Assembly: GCA_004293905.1 (NCBI GenBank)
Contig: RDZE01000038.1
Coordinates: 1-63,397 of the forward strand
DNA length: 63,397 nucleotides
Source of the DNA: Cytophagales bacterium
GTDB lineage: Bacteria > Bacteroidota > Bacteroidia > Cytophagales > Microscillaceae
Direction of reading: 5' to 3'
The notes under the pieces are model-generated. The model was given only the letters and a program-made list of their open reading frames with translations, ran no database searches and was not told where the DNA came from. The position numbers were made by a program, and so were the translations under genes. This document shows, in pieces, positions 15,734-25,290 of this stretch; within the stretch, counting starts at the first letter, position 1, and every line of letters starts with the position of its first letter.

Positions 15734-16585
15734 ATGCAAAAAAATTACACAATACAAACCAATCGCTTGGCGATGCACCTACGCGAACAAGGAAAAGGCA
15801 AGGTGTTAGTCATGCTGCATGGCTGGCCTGAAAGTTCTTATTGTTGGCAGGAATTGATGCCTTATCTTGCCCAAAAATTCAGAGTAATTTGTCCCGATTT
15901 GAGAGGAATGGGCGACAGCGAACGGACATTGCCAATGGAGGACTACAGCAAAGAGAATTTGGCAAAAGACGTATTCGCACTGCTTGATGCCTTAGAAATA
16001 CAAAATTTTTATCTCGTAGGGCACGATTGGGGAGGCATTGTAGCACAAGAAATGGCATTGGCAGAGCCCAAACGTGTGGAAAAATTAGTACTCATGAATA
16101 TTTCTATCATTACCAACACAAAAGGAAACTTAGCCGCTCGAGAAGCACTCAAAGATAAAGGCATTAGTTTTTTATGGTATCAATTTTTCCAACAGCAACC
16201 ACACTTGGCAGATGCAATGATTCGAGGCAATGAAGAAGTATGGTTGCGTCATTTTTTGCGCTTGGCTAAGGGGCGTACTTTCCCCGAAGCGCATTTACAA
16301 GAATATGTACGTACCTTCAAAATAGCAAATACACCTACTACTACGGCTAATTTTTACAGAGCTATGCAAATAGATATGCCACGATGGATGTCGTTGCAAG
16401 GAAAACGCTTCGAAATGCCCGCACTCTATGTCTATGGCGCACGCGATGTAATCATTGTGCCTGCCTACTTAGAAGGTATAGAAGATTGTTTTCCTGAGGT
16501 AACAGTAAAGCAGATAGAAGCAGGGCATTTTGTGCAAGAAGAAGCCCCCGAAGAAGTAGTAGAGGCACTTTTAAATTTTTTATGA
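15734..16585 (+). CDS. Alpha/beta hydrolase, epoxide-hydrolase type
   Basis: The 283-residue soluble enzyme shows the epoxide hydrolase/haloalkane dehalogenase pattern: oxyanion HGWPES (29-34), DLRGMGDSE (55-63), and nucleophile Asp98 in GHDWGG. The catalytic His is H265 in AGHFVQEE, and the acid is probably the Asp in YGARDVIIVP. An Asp nucleophile points to epoxide hydrolysis or dehalogenation rather than ester cleavage. It lies 26 bases before rimO, possibly co-transcribed but functionally unrelated. Confidence 0.88.
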   Translation: MQKNYTIQTNRLAMHLREQGKGKVLVMLHGWPESSYCWQELMPYLAQKFRVICPDLRGMGDSERTLPMEDYSKENLAKDVFALLDALEIQNFYLVGHDWGGIVAQEMALAEPKRVEKLVLMNISIITNTKGNLAAREALKDKGISFLWYQFFQQQPHLADAMIRGNEEVWLRHFLRLAKGRTFPEAHLQEYVRTFKIANTPTTTANFYRAMQIDMPRWMSLQGKRFEMPALYVYGARDVIIVPAYLEGIEDCFPEVTVKQIEAGHFVQEEAPEEVVEALLNFL

Positions 16586-16611
16586 TAGATTTTTATTACT
16601 AATTTTGCCCA

Positions 16612-17931
16612 ATGAAAACACGCACACTCAAAAAAGACAAAGTTAACATCATCACGCTGGGGTGTTCAAAAAATACTGTAGATTCTGAAAATATACTCAC
16701 ACAACTACGTGGTAATCAAATAGATGCAGAACACGAAAGCCAAGACAATACGCATAATATCATTATTATCAACACTTGTGGTTTCATAGACAATGCCAAA
16801 CAAGAGTCTATAGATACTATAGTGCGCTATGCCGAAGCAAAAAACGAAGGAGCGATAGACAAACTCTACGTAACAGGTTGCTTATCTGAAAGATACAAAG
16901 ACGAACTTGCTGCCGAAATACCCGAAGTAGATGCTTATTTTGGCACAAGAGATTTGCCGTTGTTACTCAAAAAATTCAAAGCAGATTATAAACACGAATT
17001 AGTAGGCGAAAGATTGCTCACAACACCGCGACATTATGCCTACCTAAAAATTTCGGAAGGGTGCGACAGACCTTGCTCTTTTTGTGCTATCCCTTTAATG
17101 AGAGGAAAACACATCTCTACGCCCGAAAATATGCTCATAGAACAAGCCCGAAATCTTGCCAAACAAGGTACGAAAGAATTAATCCTTATCGCTCAAGATT
17201 TGACTTACTACGGTTTAGACCTTCATAAAAAAAGAACCTTAGACCATCTCTTAGACCAATTGGCACAGGTAGAAGGCATAGAATGGATTCGCCTGCAATA
17301 TGCTTATCCTGCGGGGTTTCCATTGGAGATATTAGAGGTGATGCAAAAGTATGAGAACATCTGTAAATATTTGGACATGCCACTGCAACATGCCTCTACT
17401 AACTTGCTGAAGCACATGCGCAGAGGCATTACCAAAGAAAAAACAATACAACTACTCGATACCATCAGAGAAAAAATACCTTCCATAGCCCTCCGTACTA
17501 CAATGATTGTAGGACACCCCCACGAAACCGAAGCCGATTTTGAAGAATTATGTGCATTTGTAGAGCAACAAAAATTTGATAGATTGGGCGTTTTTACCTA
17601 TTCGCACGAAGAAAATACACACGCCTACACAATGCCCGATGATATACCTACAGAAATAAAACAACAACGTGCCGAAGAACTCATGGCAATTCAACAAGAC
17701 ATCTCTTGGGAGAAAAACCAAGCCTTAATAGGGCAAACACTCAAAGTGCTTTTTGATAGAAAAGAGGGCGAATATTTTATAGGACGTACTCAATACGACT
17801 CACCCGAAGTAGACAATGAGGTGCTTGTGAAAGCCGATGCACAAACTTATATCGCTACAGGTAGTTTTGAGAATATACACATTAGCCATGCCGAAGAGTT
17901 CGACCTCTATGGCACTATAATAAAAAAATAA
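16612..17931 (+). CDS. rimO: Ribosomal protein S12 methylthiotransferase RimO
   Basis: This radical-SAM enzyme methylthiolates an Asp of ribosomal protein S12. Two iron-sulfur clusters are supported: the N-terminal UPF0004 domain has C18 (GCSKNTVDSE), C56 and C90; the radical-SAM motif has C151, C155 and C158 (CDRPCSFC). A C-terminal TRAM domain follows (LKVLFDRKEGEYFIGRTQYD). The GCSKN start distinguishes RimO from MiaB. 439 residues, full length. A -7-like box TAATTTTG ends four bases before the ATG, but lacks a -33 box. Confidence 0.96.
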   Translation: MKTRTLKKDKVNIITLGCSKNTVDSENILTQLRGNQIDAEHESQDNTHNIIIINTCGFIDNAKQESIDTIVRYAEAKNEGAIDKLYVTGCLSERYKDELAAEIPEVDAYFGTRDLPLLLKKFKADYKHELVGERLLTTPRHYAYLKISEGCDRPCSFCAIPLMRGKHISTPENMLIEQARNLAKQGTKELILIAQDLTYYGLDLHKKRTLDHLLDQLAQVEGIEWIRLQYAYPAGFPLEILEVMQKYENICKYLDMPLQHASTNLLKHMRRGITKEKTIQLLDTIREKIPSIALRTTMIVGHPHETEADFEELCAFVEQQKFDRLGVFTYSHEENTHAYTMPDDIPTEIKQQRAEELMAIQQDISWEKNQALIGQTLKVLFDRKEGEYFIGRTQYDSPEVDNEVLVKADAQTYIATGSFENIHISHAEEFDLYGTIIKK

Positions 17932-17947
17932 CCCACTTACCAATGCA

Positions 17948-18331
17948 ATGAAGTACTTCATCTATTTGTTTGTTATCACTTTTGCAATGATGGGTTGCGA
18001 AAGCAAAGAGCCTGTTACAATTCAAAATTTTGACACTTCTGTTTGGAAAACAGATAAAAACGCTTGTAAAAATCAACGGAAAAAGATTTTTGAGGAATTG
18101 AACAAAGAGAAAAAGAAACTTGAGGGACTTTCACAAATGCAGGTAGTTGCCCTATTAGGAAAACCCGATAGAGTAATGTTAGAAGGAAGAAGTCAACGCA
18201 TTTTTTATTACTTTTTAGAGGCAGGGGCACAATGCAACACTACCAATAAAAACGAATATGCCAAAGAAGGCAAAAAACTAAAACTCCGATTCAGTGCTAC
18301 TGACCGTTTGGTTGAGTTTTTTCAGGAGTAA
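17948..18331 (+). CDS. BamE/SmpA-like small lipoprotein
   Basis: The 127-residue protein has a lipoprotein leader ending AMMGC (Cys17). The central QVVALLGKPDRVMLEGRSQR segment is the turn and strand typical of the SmpA/OmlA (BamE-like) fold. A role in envelope assembly is possible, but this fold is widely reused. It starts 16 bases after rimO and is likely co-transcribed. Confidence 0.7.
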   Translation: MKYFIYLFVITFAMMGCESKEPVTIQNFDTSVWKTDKNACKNQRKKIFEELNKEKKKLEGLSQMQVVALLGKPDRVMLEGRSQRIFYYFLEAGAQCNTTNKNEYAKEGKKLKLRFSATDRLVEFFQE

Positions 18332-18338
18332 GAAAAAT

Positions 18339-19265
18339 TTATTTTGCCAAAAACAACATTGCATCTTTGACCGTAAGCAAAGGATTTTCCTCCATAGGTA
18401 CGTGTCCTAACCCCTTATAAATTTTTAACTCACTTTGGGCTATGTCCTTAGCGAAACGTTGTGCATTTTCTACGGGTATCCATGTATCTGCATCGCCCCA
18501 TTGAATAAGTGTAGGGCATTTTATATTCTTAATAAGCAAAGAGTTATCAAGCTCAGGGGTTTTGGCACGGGCTATAAAAGCGGCTCTGTTCCCCTCTGCT
18601 AAATTGAGTTCATAATAGCGTGTAAGGAGGGTTTCATTGATTTGGCTGTCATCGCCATACACTTCTTTCAGATTGCGTTCAAAGAAAAATTTAGGCGTAA
18701 CATAGCGTACAATACTGTTCAGAATGGGAATAGTAGCCAAACGAAAAACCCAAGGGCGCGGACGTGTAGAAGGGTAGCCTGCGGCATCTATGAGTATCAA
18801 TTTTTGCACTTCTTTAGGGTAACGAACAGCGTACTGCCAAGCAATACGACCTCCCAAAGAGTTTCCTACGAGATAACATTTTTTGAGGTTTATTTTTTGG
18901 AAAAACTCGTGCAAAGTATTTACATAGCTTTCCATATCGTATCTGTGCGCTGAATCTGCGCCTGTAAGCCCAAAAGCAGGCAAATCTAAACGAACTACAG
19001 TATAATTTTTTTTCAATTCCTCTGTCCATATATCCCAAGTATGCAAAGAAGCCGCCGTACCGTGCAATAACACAATAGTATCGCCTTTGCCTTCTATCCG
19101 ATAATGCATTTTTACGCCCGATAATTGCACAAAACGGGAATGTTCGTTGGCATATTTCTTTTTGAGGGTTTCGAGAGGAATATCGGCGGTGCTAAAAATA
19201 AATAACAACAAAAGTATTCCTAAAAATAAAGTTAAAAAGCCATAAAAGAGAATTTTTTTTAGCAT
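18339..19265 (-). CDS. Membrane-anchored alpha/beta hydrolase
   Basis: Starting at MLKKILFYGF (19265) the protein is 308 residues: an N-terminal membrane anchor (residues ~4-25), then an alpha/beta hydrolase fold. The oxyanion motif is HGTAAS, the nucleophile is Ser in GNSLGG, the acid lies in WGDADTWIP, and the His is in GLGHVPMEE. The catalytic part probably faces the periplasm. Family members include esterases and lipases; the substrate is unknown. It ends 7 bases from the convergent BamE-like gene and is divergent from another hydrolase. Confidence 0.85.
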   Translation of the reverse strand: MLKKILFYGFLTLFLGILLLLFIFSTADIPLETLKKKYANEHSRFVQLSGVKMHYRIEGKGDTIVLLHGTAASLHTWDIWTEELKKNYTVVRLDLPAFGLTGADSAHRYDMESYVNTLHEFFQKINLKKCYLVGNSLGGRIAWQYAVRYPKEVQKLILIDAAGYPSTRPRPWVFRLATIPILNSIVRYVTPKFFFERNLKEVYGDDSQINETLLTRYYELNLAEGNRAAFIARAKTPELDNSLLIKNIKCPTLIQWGDADTWIPVENAQRFAKDIAQSELKIYKGLGHVPMEENPLLTVKDAMLFLAK

Positions 19266-19308
19266 ATTCGTTCCGATTTTTTTTAGTTCCAACTCATAAA
19301 ACTGAATA

Positions 19309-20112
19309 ATGAAGATTCTTGTTTATATATTTTCTATTTTAGGTATTTGTTACACACTTGTTTGTATAGCGGTTTATTGGTGGCAAGAACGGCTCATTTT
19401 TCACCCAGAAACCCTGCCCGATGATTTCCAATTTCATTTTTCAACTCATTTTGAGGAAGTATACCTTCAGAACGAAAATAGCGAAAATCGATTGCATGGG
19501 CTTTGGTTCAAGGGCAAAAATAGCAAATCTTCACAAATATTGCTCTATTTCCATGGCAATGCGGGCAGCTTGCAGGGTTGGGGGCAGGTGGCGCAAGATT
19601 TTGTACAAAAAGGCTACGATGTACTTGTGATAGACTACAGGCAGTATGGCAAAAGCAGGGGCATCTTGAGTGAAAAACAACTATTAGAAGATGCCAAAAC
19701 AGCCTTTGAATTTCTTAAAAAACACTATTCAGAAGCCCAAATTACACTTATGGGGCGTTCCTTAGGCACAGGCATAGCGGCGTATGTAGCTACTTTGGGC
19801 AAAGTGAAAAGATTGATTTTGGAAACACCTTATTATAGTTTTCATGCGTTGGTAGGTGCGCACATCAATTTTTTGCCTGTAGGTATTTTATTGCGTTATC
19901 ATTTGCCTACCTCTGTTTATTTAGAAAAAATAAATTGCCCTGTATATATTTTTCATGGTACTGCCGATGCAATAATTCCTTTGGCACAATCTGAACGACT
20001 CAAACAACAATTTCCCGATATAGACCTTACGGTGATAGAAAATGGCAACCACAACAATTTACCCTCATTTGCACCATATTGGCAAAAAATGGATACTATA
20101 CTCAGACCTTGA
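19309..20112 (+). CDS. Membrane-anchored alpha/beta hydrolase (BEM46/ABHD17-like)
   Basis: The 267-residue protein has an N-terminal membrane helix (residues ~4-23) followed by WQERLIFHPETLP, a hallmark of the BEM46/YfhR-type hydrolases. It carries the oxyanion loop YFHGNAGS and Ser nucleophile GRSLGTG. The acid is in HGTADAIIP and the His in NGNHNNLP. A lipid or acyl hydrolase function is usual for the group. It converges on the SpoIIE gene: the frame-corrected end of that gene would overlap this one by about 11 bases. Confidence 0.87.
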   Translation: MKILVYIFSILGICYTLVCIAVYWWQERLIFHPETLPDDFQFHFSTHFEEVYLQNENSENRLHGLWFKGKNSKSSQILLYFHGNAGSLQGWGQVAQDFVQKGYDVLVIDYRQYGKSRGILSEKQLLEDAKTAFEFLKKHYSEAQITLMGRSLGTGIAAYVATLGKVKRLILETPYYSFHALVGAHINFLPVGILLRYHLPTSVYLEKINCPVYIFHGTADAIIPLAQSERLKQQFPDIDLTVIENGNHNNLPSFAPYWQKMDTILRP

Positions 20113-20157
20113 TGCCCCAAACTAAAATATCGTCTATTTGTGTTTCATTGCCTTTTT

Positions 20158-22152
20158 TCATCCATTCCTGCCAAGTTCTCTTTGTTCGGGTAGGGGGAGC
20201 GCGTGTATTTCGTGGAGTAATTGTTGCATTTTGGGAGTGGAAAATTTCCTTCTGTGTTCGCCTCCAAATTGGTCTGTGTAGCCATCAGAAAAAAGATACA
20301 AATAAGTAGGCGACTCTATCGCAAGGTCGTATGCCGTAAAGGTTCTTTCTGCCTCTGTTTGTTCGCCACCGATAGAATACCTGCTGCCTTTAATTTGTTT
20401 TATTTCTCCATTTTGGATATAAGTCAAAGAGTGCTTCGCGCCTGCAAATTGTAATTTATTTTCTTTTTTATCAATCACAAGCAAACCGATGTCCATACCG
20501 TCTTGGTTGTCAGATTGGTATTGTTTGAGCGATTTTCTTATGTTTTTGTGTAATTGATTGAGAATTAAGTCAGCACTTGTGATGCCTTCTTGGTTGATGA
20601 TATTGAGCAGTATATCATTGGCTAATATGGTCATGAAAGCCCCCGAAACACCGTGCCCCGTACAATCGATACAAGCGGCAATGATGCTGTCTTTTTGTGT
20701 TTCGAAGAAATAGAAATCACCCGAAACGATGTCCTTTGGTTGGTACAAAATGAATGATTCGGGTAGGTGCTGTTTGATGAGTTCTTGCGAGGGCAGAATT
20801 GCCTCTTGTATTCTTTGCGAATAAGTAATGTTGTCTACGATATTTTGGTGTTGTTCTTGTATGAGGTTGGTTTGTTCTACGATTCTATCATTGGCTTCTT
20901 GTAGGGTATCAGCAATTTGTTTTATTTCTTCATTTTGTTGTTTTATTTCTTCGTTTTTCTCCATTAACAAATGATTATTTTTCTGCTTCAAGTGGTTATT
21001 TCGCCAAAGCAAAAGCACTGTTACTGAAAGCAATAACAACCCTGCTATAATAAAGACAATGACATAAAACTGTTGTTGAATTTTGGCTTCGCTGATTTTT
21101 TGTTGGAGTTCATTTTTCTTTTTTTCTTGATTGACAGCAAAGCTATTTTCTAATTTGGTGATTTCTTCCAACTGCTTTTCATTGAGCAAGCTATCGCGAT
21201 AGGCTACATATTTTTCTTGGTAGAAAAAGGCGTTTTCAAAGTTTTTTTCATTTTTATACACTGTGCTGAGTATTTGGTAGGCATCGGCTATTCCTCCTTT
21301 GGAGTTGCTTTTTTGTGAGGCTTTTAGCCCTTTTTCGGCATATATTTTGGCTTTTTCATATTGTTTTAGTTCTACCAATGCACCTGCCGCATTGTTATAC
21401 ATAAATCCGATATAAACCTTATCTCCAAATTTTTCGGCATTTTCTACGGCTTTCAGATAGTATTGGGCTGCCTTTTCAAAATCTCTTTTCAGAAAATAAA
21501 TATAACCGATGTCGTTGTAAGAAAAAGTAAGGTTTGGGGCTTGAGTAGGTTCTTTGAGGCGCAATTCTAAGGCTTTATTTTGGTAATGCAGGGCTTTTTC
21601 AAAATTACCTGCGATGGCATTGATGTTTCCCAAATTATTATAAGCGATAGCCAAGCCGGGTATGTTTTTGGGGTTTTTGAGTCTTATATTGAGTGCCTTT
21701 TCATAGAGTTTTGTGGTTTCCTCTATTTTTCCTTGCCTTTCATATATTTTCCCTAAAATTTGCAAAGATTGTACTATCACAATGTCATTTTTACTTTCTT
21801 CTGCTGCCTCAAATCCTTTTTGTGCGTGGTTGAGTGCTTCTGTAATATCACCTAACAACAAGTAAGTGTGCCCCATTTCACTTTCACAATAGCCAATAAA
21901 TTTTTTGGATTGTATTTCTTGAGCTATTTTCAAGGCATTCTCGGTACTTTCTATAGCTTTGATGCCGTTGTTTTGGCTTAGGTAGAGTTTCCCTAATAGT
22001 ATCAAATTTTTGATTGTATTGGTGTCTTGTACTGTTGTTTTTTTGATGAGTGTTTCAAGGCTATCTATGGCTTTGTTTTTTTGTGCATAGATAGGAAAAG
22101 GGGTAAGATGGAGAAGCAAAAAAAGACTTCCTACATAAACAAGAAACTTCAT
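20158..22152 (-). CDS. TPR sensor protein with SpoIIE-type PP2C phosphatase, 3' frameshift likely
   Basis: The protein has a signal peptide (cleavage after YAQ, ~24), about seven TPR repeats (~35-330) in the periplasm, a transmembrane helix (~355-377), a coiled coil (~380-450), then a cytoplasmic PP2C domain with DIVSGDFYFF, CIDCTGHGVSGAFM, DGMDIG and LFSDGYTDQ metal-site motifs. It would dephosphorylate a Ser/Thr-phosphorylated partner in response to an envelope signal. The frame ends in LGRNG, but the next frame continues with the canonical family ending (WQEW...QIDDILVWGIKV) to a stop at 20102-20104. One base is apparently missing near 20175, in an A run. Either a recent lesion or a sequencing error. 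Confidence 0.9.
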   Translation of the reverse strand: MKFLVYVGSLFLLLHLTPFPIYAQKNKAIDSLETLIKKTTVQDTNTIKNLILLGKLYLSQNNGIKAIESTENALKIAQEIQSKKFIGYCESEMGHTYLLLGDITEALNHAQKGFEAAEESKNDIVIVQSLQILGKIYERQGKIEETTKLYEKALNIRLKNPKNIPGLAIAYNNLGNINAIAGNFEKALHYQNKALELRLKEPTQAPNLTFSYNDIGYIYFLKRDFEKAAQYYLKAVENAEKFGDKVYIGFMYNNAAGALVELKQYEKAKIYAEKGLKASQKSNSKGGIADAYQILSTVYKNEKNFENAFFYQEKYVAYRDSLLNEKQLEEITKLENSFAVNQEKKKNELQQKISEAKIQQQFYVIVFIIAGLLLLSVTVLLLWRNNHLKQKNNHLLMEKNEEIKQQNEEIKQIADTLQEANDRIVEQTNLIQEQHQNIVDNITYSQRIQEAILPSQELIKQHLPESFILYQPKDIVSGDFYFFETQKDSIIAACIDCTGHGVSGAFMTILANDILLNIINQEGITSADLILNQLHKNIRKSLKQYQSDNQDGMDIGLLVIDKKENKLQFAGAKHSLTYIQNGEIKQIKGSRYSIGGEQTEAERTFTAYDLAIESPTYLYLFSDGYTDQFGGEHRRKFSTPKMQQLLHEIHALPLPEQRELGRNG

Positions 22153-22317
22153 AGGCGATGTATAGTATTATGAGGCTAAATATAGCAATAATCTTACATT
22201 TTTTGAAAAAATAAAGAGCAATAATCTTAAAAATAACTCTTTTTAACAGCTATCTTATTGTGTATCAGTATTTCTGCTGTGTAGATTTTTTAGAAATAGC
22301 GATTTACACTTATAGAG

Positions 22318-23205
22318 TCATTCTTTTGTAACCTCAACCAACTGACCATGATTGTAGTATTTTATACTTTTAATCGTATGGTCAGGGTTATAAGTTACCC
22401 ATTTACCAATTCTGATTTCTTCTTTAGGCACTATCTTAAAAGCACTCATGATTCCTGTAATTGTACTTATAATATCAGTTTTAGGCTTGCGAAAATAATA
22501 ATTGAGATGATTGTCTTCTAAAGGCGCATACATAGGTTTGCATGCGTTAGTATCTTTCATTATCAATTGCTCTCCATAAATACGAGAACAAAAACAGTTA
22601 ATTATAGCAAAAGAAGGACTTCTCTCACCATATATTTCTTTATTGAAGGGGTATTCAGGAGTAGCTGTTATTAATTTTGTATAAAAATCAATTTCCTCAT
22701 CACTATAAATCCAATAGTCAAGATTCCCCCTAATACCCCAACGAAGTTCTTTGAAATGGCTTTCAATCAATTTCATTTTAGTTTTTGATAAGTTTTTGAT
22801 TAAAAAACCGTTTAAAGTACCAGAAAAATTGTCGTAGATGATGATAGAAGTAATCAATTCATTATCCTCAGCGGTTTTGAAGATAATATTTTTCTTCTTA
22901 TCGAGGTAGTATTTCCAGTTTTGTCCTGAGCCTTTAGTTATTTCTGTTATGTCTTTTTCAAGGTATGGTTTTGGCATGTAAATGGGTTGAAACCCCATTT
23001 TTTTTAAGTCAGTAATAGTGGTATAGCAAAGTATTATACCATCAAGTCTGAAACGACACATAAGGCTTGTATCTACTTCAAAAGTTTTTTGAGTAAAAGT
23101 ATTGAAACGTTGTTTGTTGCTTTTCGATTCATCTCTACAACTGTTCAGAACAAGTAATAATACTGTTATTAGAGAGAAAGTTACTTTGATATCTATTTGC
23201 ACCAT
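22318..23205 (-). CDS. Hypothetical lipoprotein
   Basis: The 295-residue lipoprotein has the leader ending VLNSC (Cys23). The mature protein has no domain I recognise. The C-terminus (GKWVTYNPDHTIKSIKYYN) resembles a single MORN/YwqK-type turn. Its AT-rich composition and lack of relatives known to me suggest a lineage-specific gene. It stands alone between the SpoIIE gene and tRNA-Lys. Confidence 0.65.
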   Translation of the reverse strand: MVQIDIKVTFSLITVLLLVLNSCRDESKSNKQRFNTFTQKTFEVDTSLMCRFRLDGIILCYTTITDLKKMGFQPIYMPKPYLEKDITEITKGSGQNWKYYLDKKKNIIFKTAEDNELITSIIIYDNFSGTLNGFLIKNLSKTKMKLIESHFKELRWGIRGNLDYWIYSDEEIDFYTKLITATPEYPFNKEIYGERSPSFAIINCFCSRIYGEQLIMKDTNACKPMYAPLEDNHLNYYFRKPKTDIISTITGIMSAFKIVPKEEIRIGKWVTYNPDHTIKSIKYYNHGQLVEVTKE

Positions 23206-23295
23206 TTTCTTCTATAGAGGTATTTTTTGATTTTTTCTGCTCATACAAATATAAACAAAAATGGATTTATTGGGGCTTGGTTTCAAGTACTCAAA

Positions 23296-23340
23296 GATAA
23301 AAAAATAAAAAAACACAATACTTGAAATAGTATTGTGTTT
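23296..23340 (-). terminator. Intrinsic terminator of tRNA-Lys
   Basis: AAACACAATAC (23311-23321) pairs perfectly over 11 bases with GTATTGTGTTT (23330-23340). On the minus strand this hairpin is followed by a long T-rich run (opposite 23299-23310), directly downstream of the tRNA. Confidence 0.85.
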
Positions 23341-23345
23341 TCTTG

Positions 23346-23418
23346 TGATTCCGCTGGGATTCGAACCCAGGGCCCTTACATTAAAAGTGTAATGCTCTAC
23401 CAGCTGAGCTACGGAATC
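23346..23418 (-). tRNA. tRNA-Lys (UUU)
   Basis: A 73-base cloverleaf on the minus strand: acceptor GATTCCG/CGGAATC with discriminator A, D stem GCTC/GAGC, anticodon stem TTACA/TGTAA with loop CTTTTAA (anticodon TTT), and T arm CTGGG-TTCGAAT-CCCAG. CCA is not encoded. The product reads AAA/AAG lysine codons. Confidence 0.97.
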
Positions 23419-23539
23419 ATTTTTTTATAGAACTTAAATTTAAAAAATGATTTTTTTTCTTATTTTTGCAGTCAGATTTTTTATTTACTAACTGTTTTTC
23501 TCATTTTTCGTGTGCAAAGGTAGGGGTTTTAAAATTACT

Positions 23540-24277
23540 ATGCAAACTTTCTCTCATTTTTTTTTCATTTTTTTTATATTGGTATTTTCATTTTTCGATG
23601 TATCATTGGCGCAATCCTCTGATAAACAAGTGAGTATGGCAGATAGTCTTTTTTCTCAACGCCGCTATTTAGAAGCACTTCGGTCTTATGAAAGGTTGTA
23701 CCAACAGGATAAAAAGCAGATTACTTCTCATACTTTGCTCAAAATGGCATTCATTTATGAGGGGCTCAAAGACTACACCAACGCGCTTTATTACCTGAAT
23801 GAATACTATTTGCAACGCCCTCAGAACGATATACTAAAGAAAATGGAAAATATTGCCTTAGAATATCGTCTGAAAGGCTATGAATATTCAGATTTTGCCG
23901 TTTTGCAACATTTCTACAAGCGTTATTTTAGCTTTTTTCTATTCGGTTTTTGTGGCTTCACTATTTTATTGTTTGTCTTTATGTTATTTCGCAATCGGCA
24001 TAGAGGTTATTGGCCTAATCGCTATGGGGTAGTATTTCTAAGTATTATAATTGTTTTTGCCTATTTTGTCAATTTTGTGAGAGATGACCAGCGAGGTATT
24101 GTAGTACAAAATTATGTGTACCTAATGCAAGAACCTTCCGCAGGAGCTTCTGTGGAGGTAATTGTCAATAAAGGGCATCGTTTGAGGGTATTAGGCGAAA
24201 GTGATATATGGTACAGAGTAGTGTGGGAGGAAAAAACGGTGTATATTCGTAAGCATCAACTACGTTTGTTAGAGTAA
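23540..24277 (+). CDS. Membrane protein with TPR and SH3-like domains (BatE-like)
   Basis: From ATG 23540 (MQTFSHFF) the protein is 245 residues: signal peptide ending SLAQ, a TPR pair in the periplasm (~residues 30-110), two transmembrane helices (~130-185), and a C-terminal bacterial SH3-like domain (VYLMQEPSAGASVEV to the end). The layout resembles BatE of the Bacteroidota aerotolerance cluster, but the other bat genes are not here. An upstream start at 23510 is poor. A -7-like TATTTTTG lies at 23461-23468. The 3' end overlaps the convergent glycosyltransferase gene by 22 bases. Confidence 0.75.
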   Translation: MQTFSHFFFIFFILVFSFFDVSLAQSSDKQVSMADSLFSQRRYLEALRSYERLYQQDKKQITSHTLLKMAFIYEGLKDYTNALYYLNEYYLQRPQNDILKKMENIALEYRLKGYEYSDFAVLQHFYKRYFSFFLFGFCGFTILLFVFMLFRNRHRGYWPNRYGVVFLSIIIVFAYFVNFVRDDQRGIVVQNYVYLMQEPSAGASVEVIVNKGHRLRVLGESDIWYRVVWEEKTVYIRKHQLRLLE

Positions 24278-25290
24278 TCATCGCTTACTTGGGTAGCTTG
24301 GGAAAGTTCAAAATCGAAGTTAATATCTTGCATACATTTGAAATGTTTTTTAGGACAGCTATCAAGTCCAGATTTGGAGCAAGGGCGACATCTGAGATTT
24401 TTGTTTTCTATGGCATAGTAATCTGTACGATAGGGGTAGAAGCCAATAGTAGAAGTGCCGCCATAGATGGCATAGATTTTCTTTTTATAAGCCGCCAAAA
24501 TATGCGTTAGCCCTGTATCGTGTCCAAAAACGAATTGAGCTTGTTTGGCTAAAAATACAGATTCATTGAGGCTAAAAATACCACAAGCATTGTAAATAAC
24601 TGTTTGGCATTTTGCTTTCATTTCGGGTTGCTCAAAGGCTTTCACTAACTCATTGCCTGTGGATAATTCTTCTTTTCCTCCTAATAACATAATAGGCATA
24701 TTGATTTTTTGGCATAGCTCTATCATTTTATTCATGGGCAGGCGTTTGGTAAAAGTACTAGCACCGATGATGAAAGCCGTATATCCGTTTTGATGCGTAA
24801 TAGGCAATTTTTCTTTGCTTACACTGTCTTTTTCAGAAAGAAAATAATCCAACCCTTTGCCATCATCTACGATACCTAAGGGTTTGATGGCTTCTAAATA
24901 ACGCTCTGCTACGTGTAAGGTTGTCATAACAGGTAGTTTAAAATTAACAAACAGCCATCTTCTGAAAGATTTTTTACTATAACTATAGCTTTTTTTCCAA
25001 AGATGCCAACGTATCCAAGCCGAGCGAAGATTTTTGTGTAGGTCTATCACAGTATCGAATTGTTCTGCCTTGAGTGTTTTTACGAGGGTGTTTAGGTCAT
25101 CTTCTAAATAGTGAATTTTATCGAGGTAAGGGTTATTTTCCACCATCGATTGGTATTGTTTTTTAGTACAAAAATGGAGTTCAACATTGGGCAATTGTGT
25201 TTTCAGGCATCGCAGGCTTGGCGAAGTCCAAACAATATCCCCAATGGCGGAAAGTCTGATGACTAATATTTTTTTTTTCTTACTTTCCAT
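24256..25290 (-). CDS. Glycosyltransferase family 9 (heptosyltransferase-like)
   Basis: The 344-residue protein starts KKKILVIRLSAIGDIVWTSP, the GT9 signature, and has the nucleotide-sugar site GHDTGLTHILAAY near residue 256. GT9 enzymes add heptose or related sugars to the LPS inner core at the cytoplasmic face. The Cys-rich end (CRPCSKSGLDSCP) is common in the family. It overlaps the preceding GT2 gene by 11 bases, so the two form an operon; together with rfaE2 elsewhere in the window this points to a heptose-containing LPS core. Confidence 0.9.
   Translation of the reverse strand: MESKKKKILVIRLSAIGDIVWTSPSLRCLKTQLPNVELHFCTKKQYQSMVENNPYLDKIHYLEDDLNTLVKTLKAEQFDTVIDLHKNLRSAWIRWHLWKKSYSYSKKSFRRWLFVNFKLPVMTTLHVAERYLEAIKPLGIVDDGKGLDYFLSEKDSVSKEKLPITHQNGYTAFIIGASTFTKRLPMNKMIELCQKINMPIMLLGGKEELSTGNELVKAFEQPEMKAKCQTVIYNACGIFSLNESVFLAKQAQFVFGHDTGLTHILAAYKKKIYAIYGGTSTIGFYPYRTDYYAIENKNLRCRPCSKSGLDSCPKKHFKCMQDINFDFELSQATQVSDDYSNKRS

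Noticed and set aside
16600..16607. TAATTTTG just before rimO as a leaderless promoter
   Set aside because: No -33 box at proper distance and the gene is 26 bases behind the hydrolase, so read-through is as likely.
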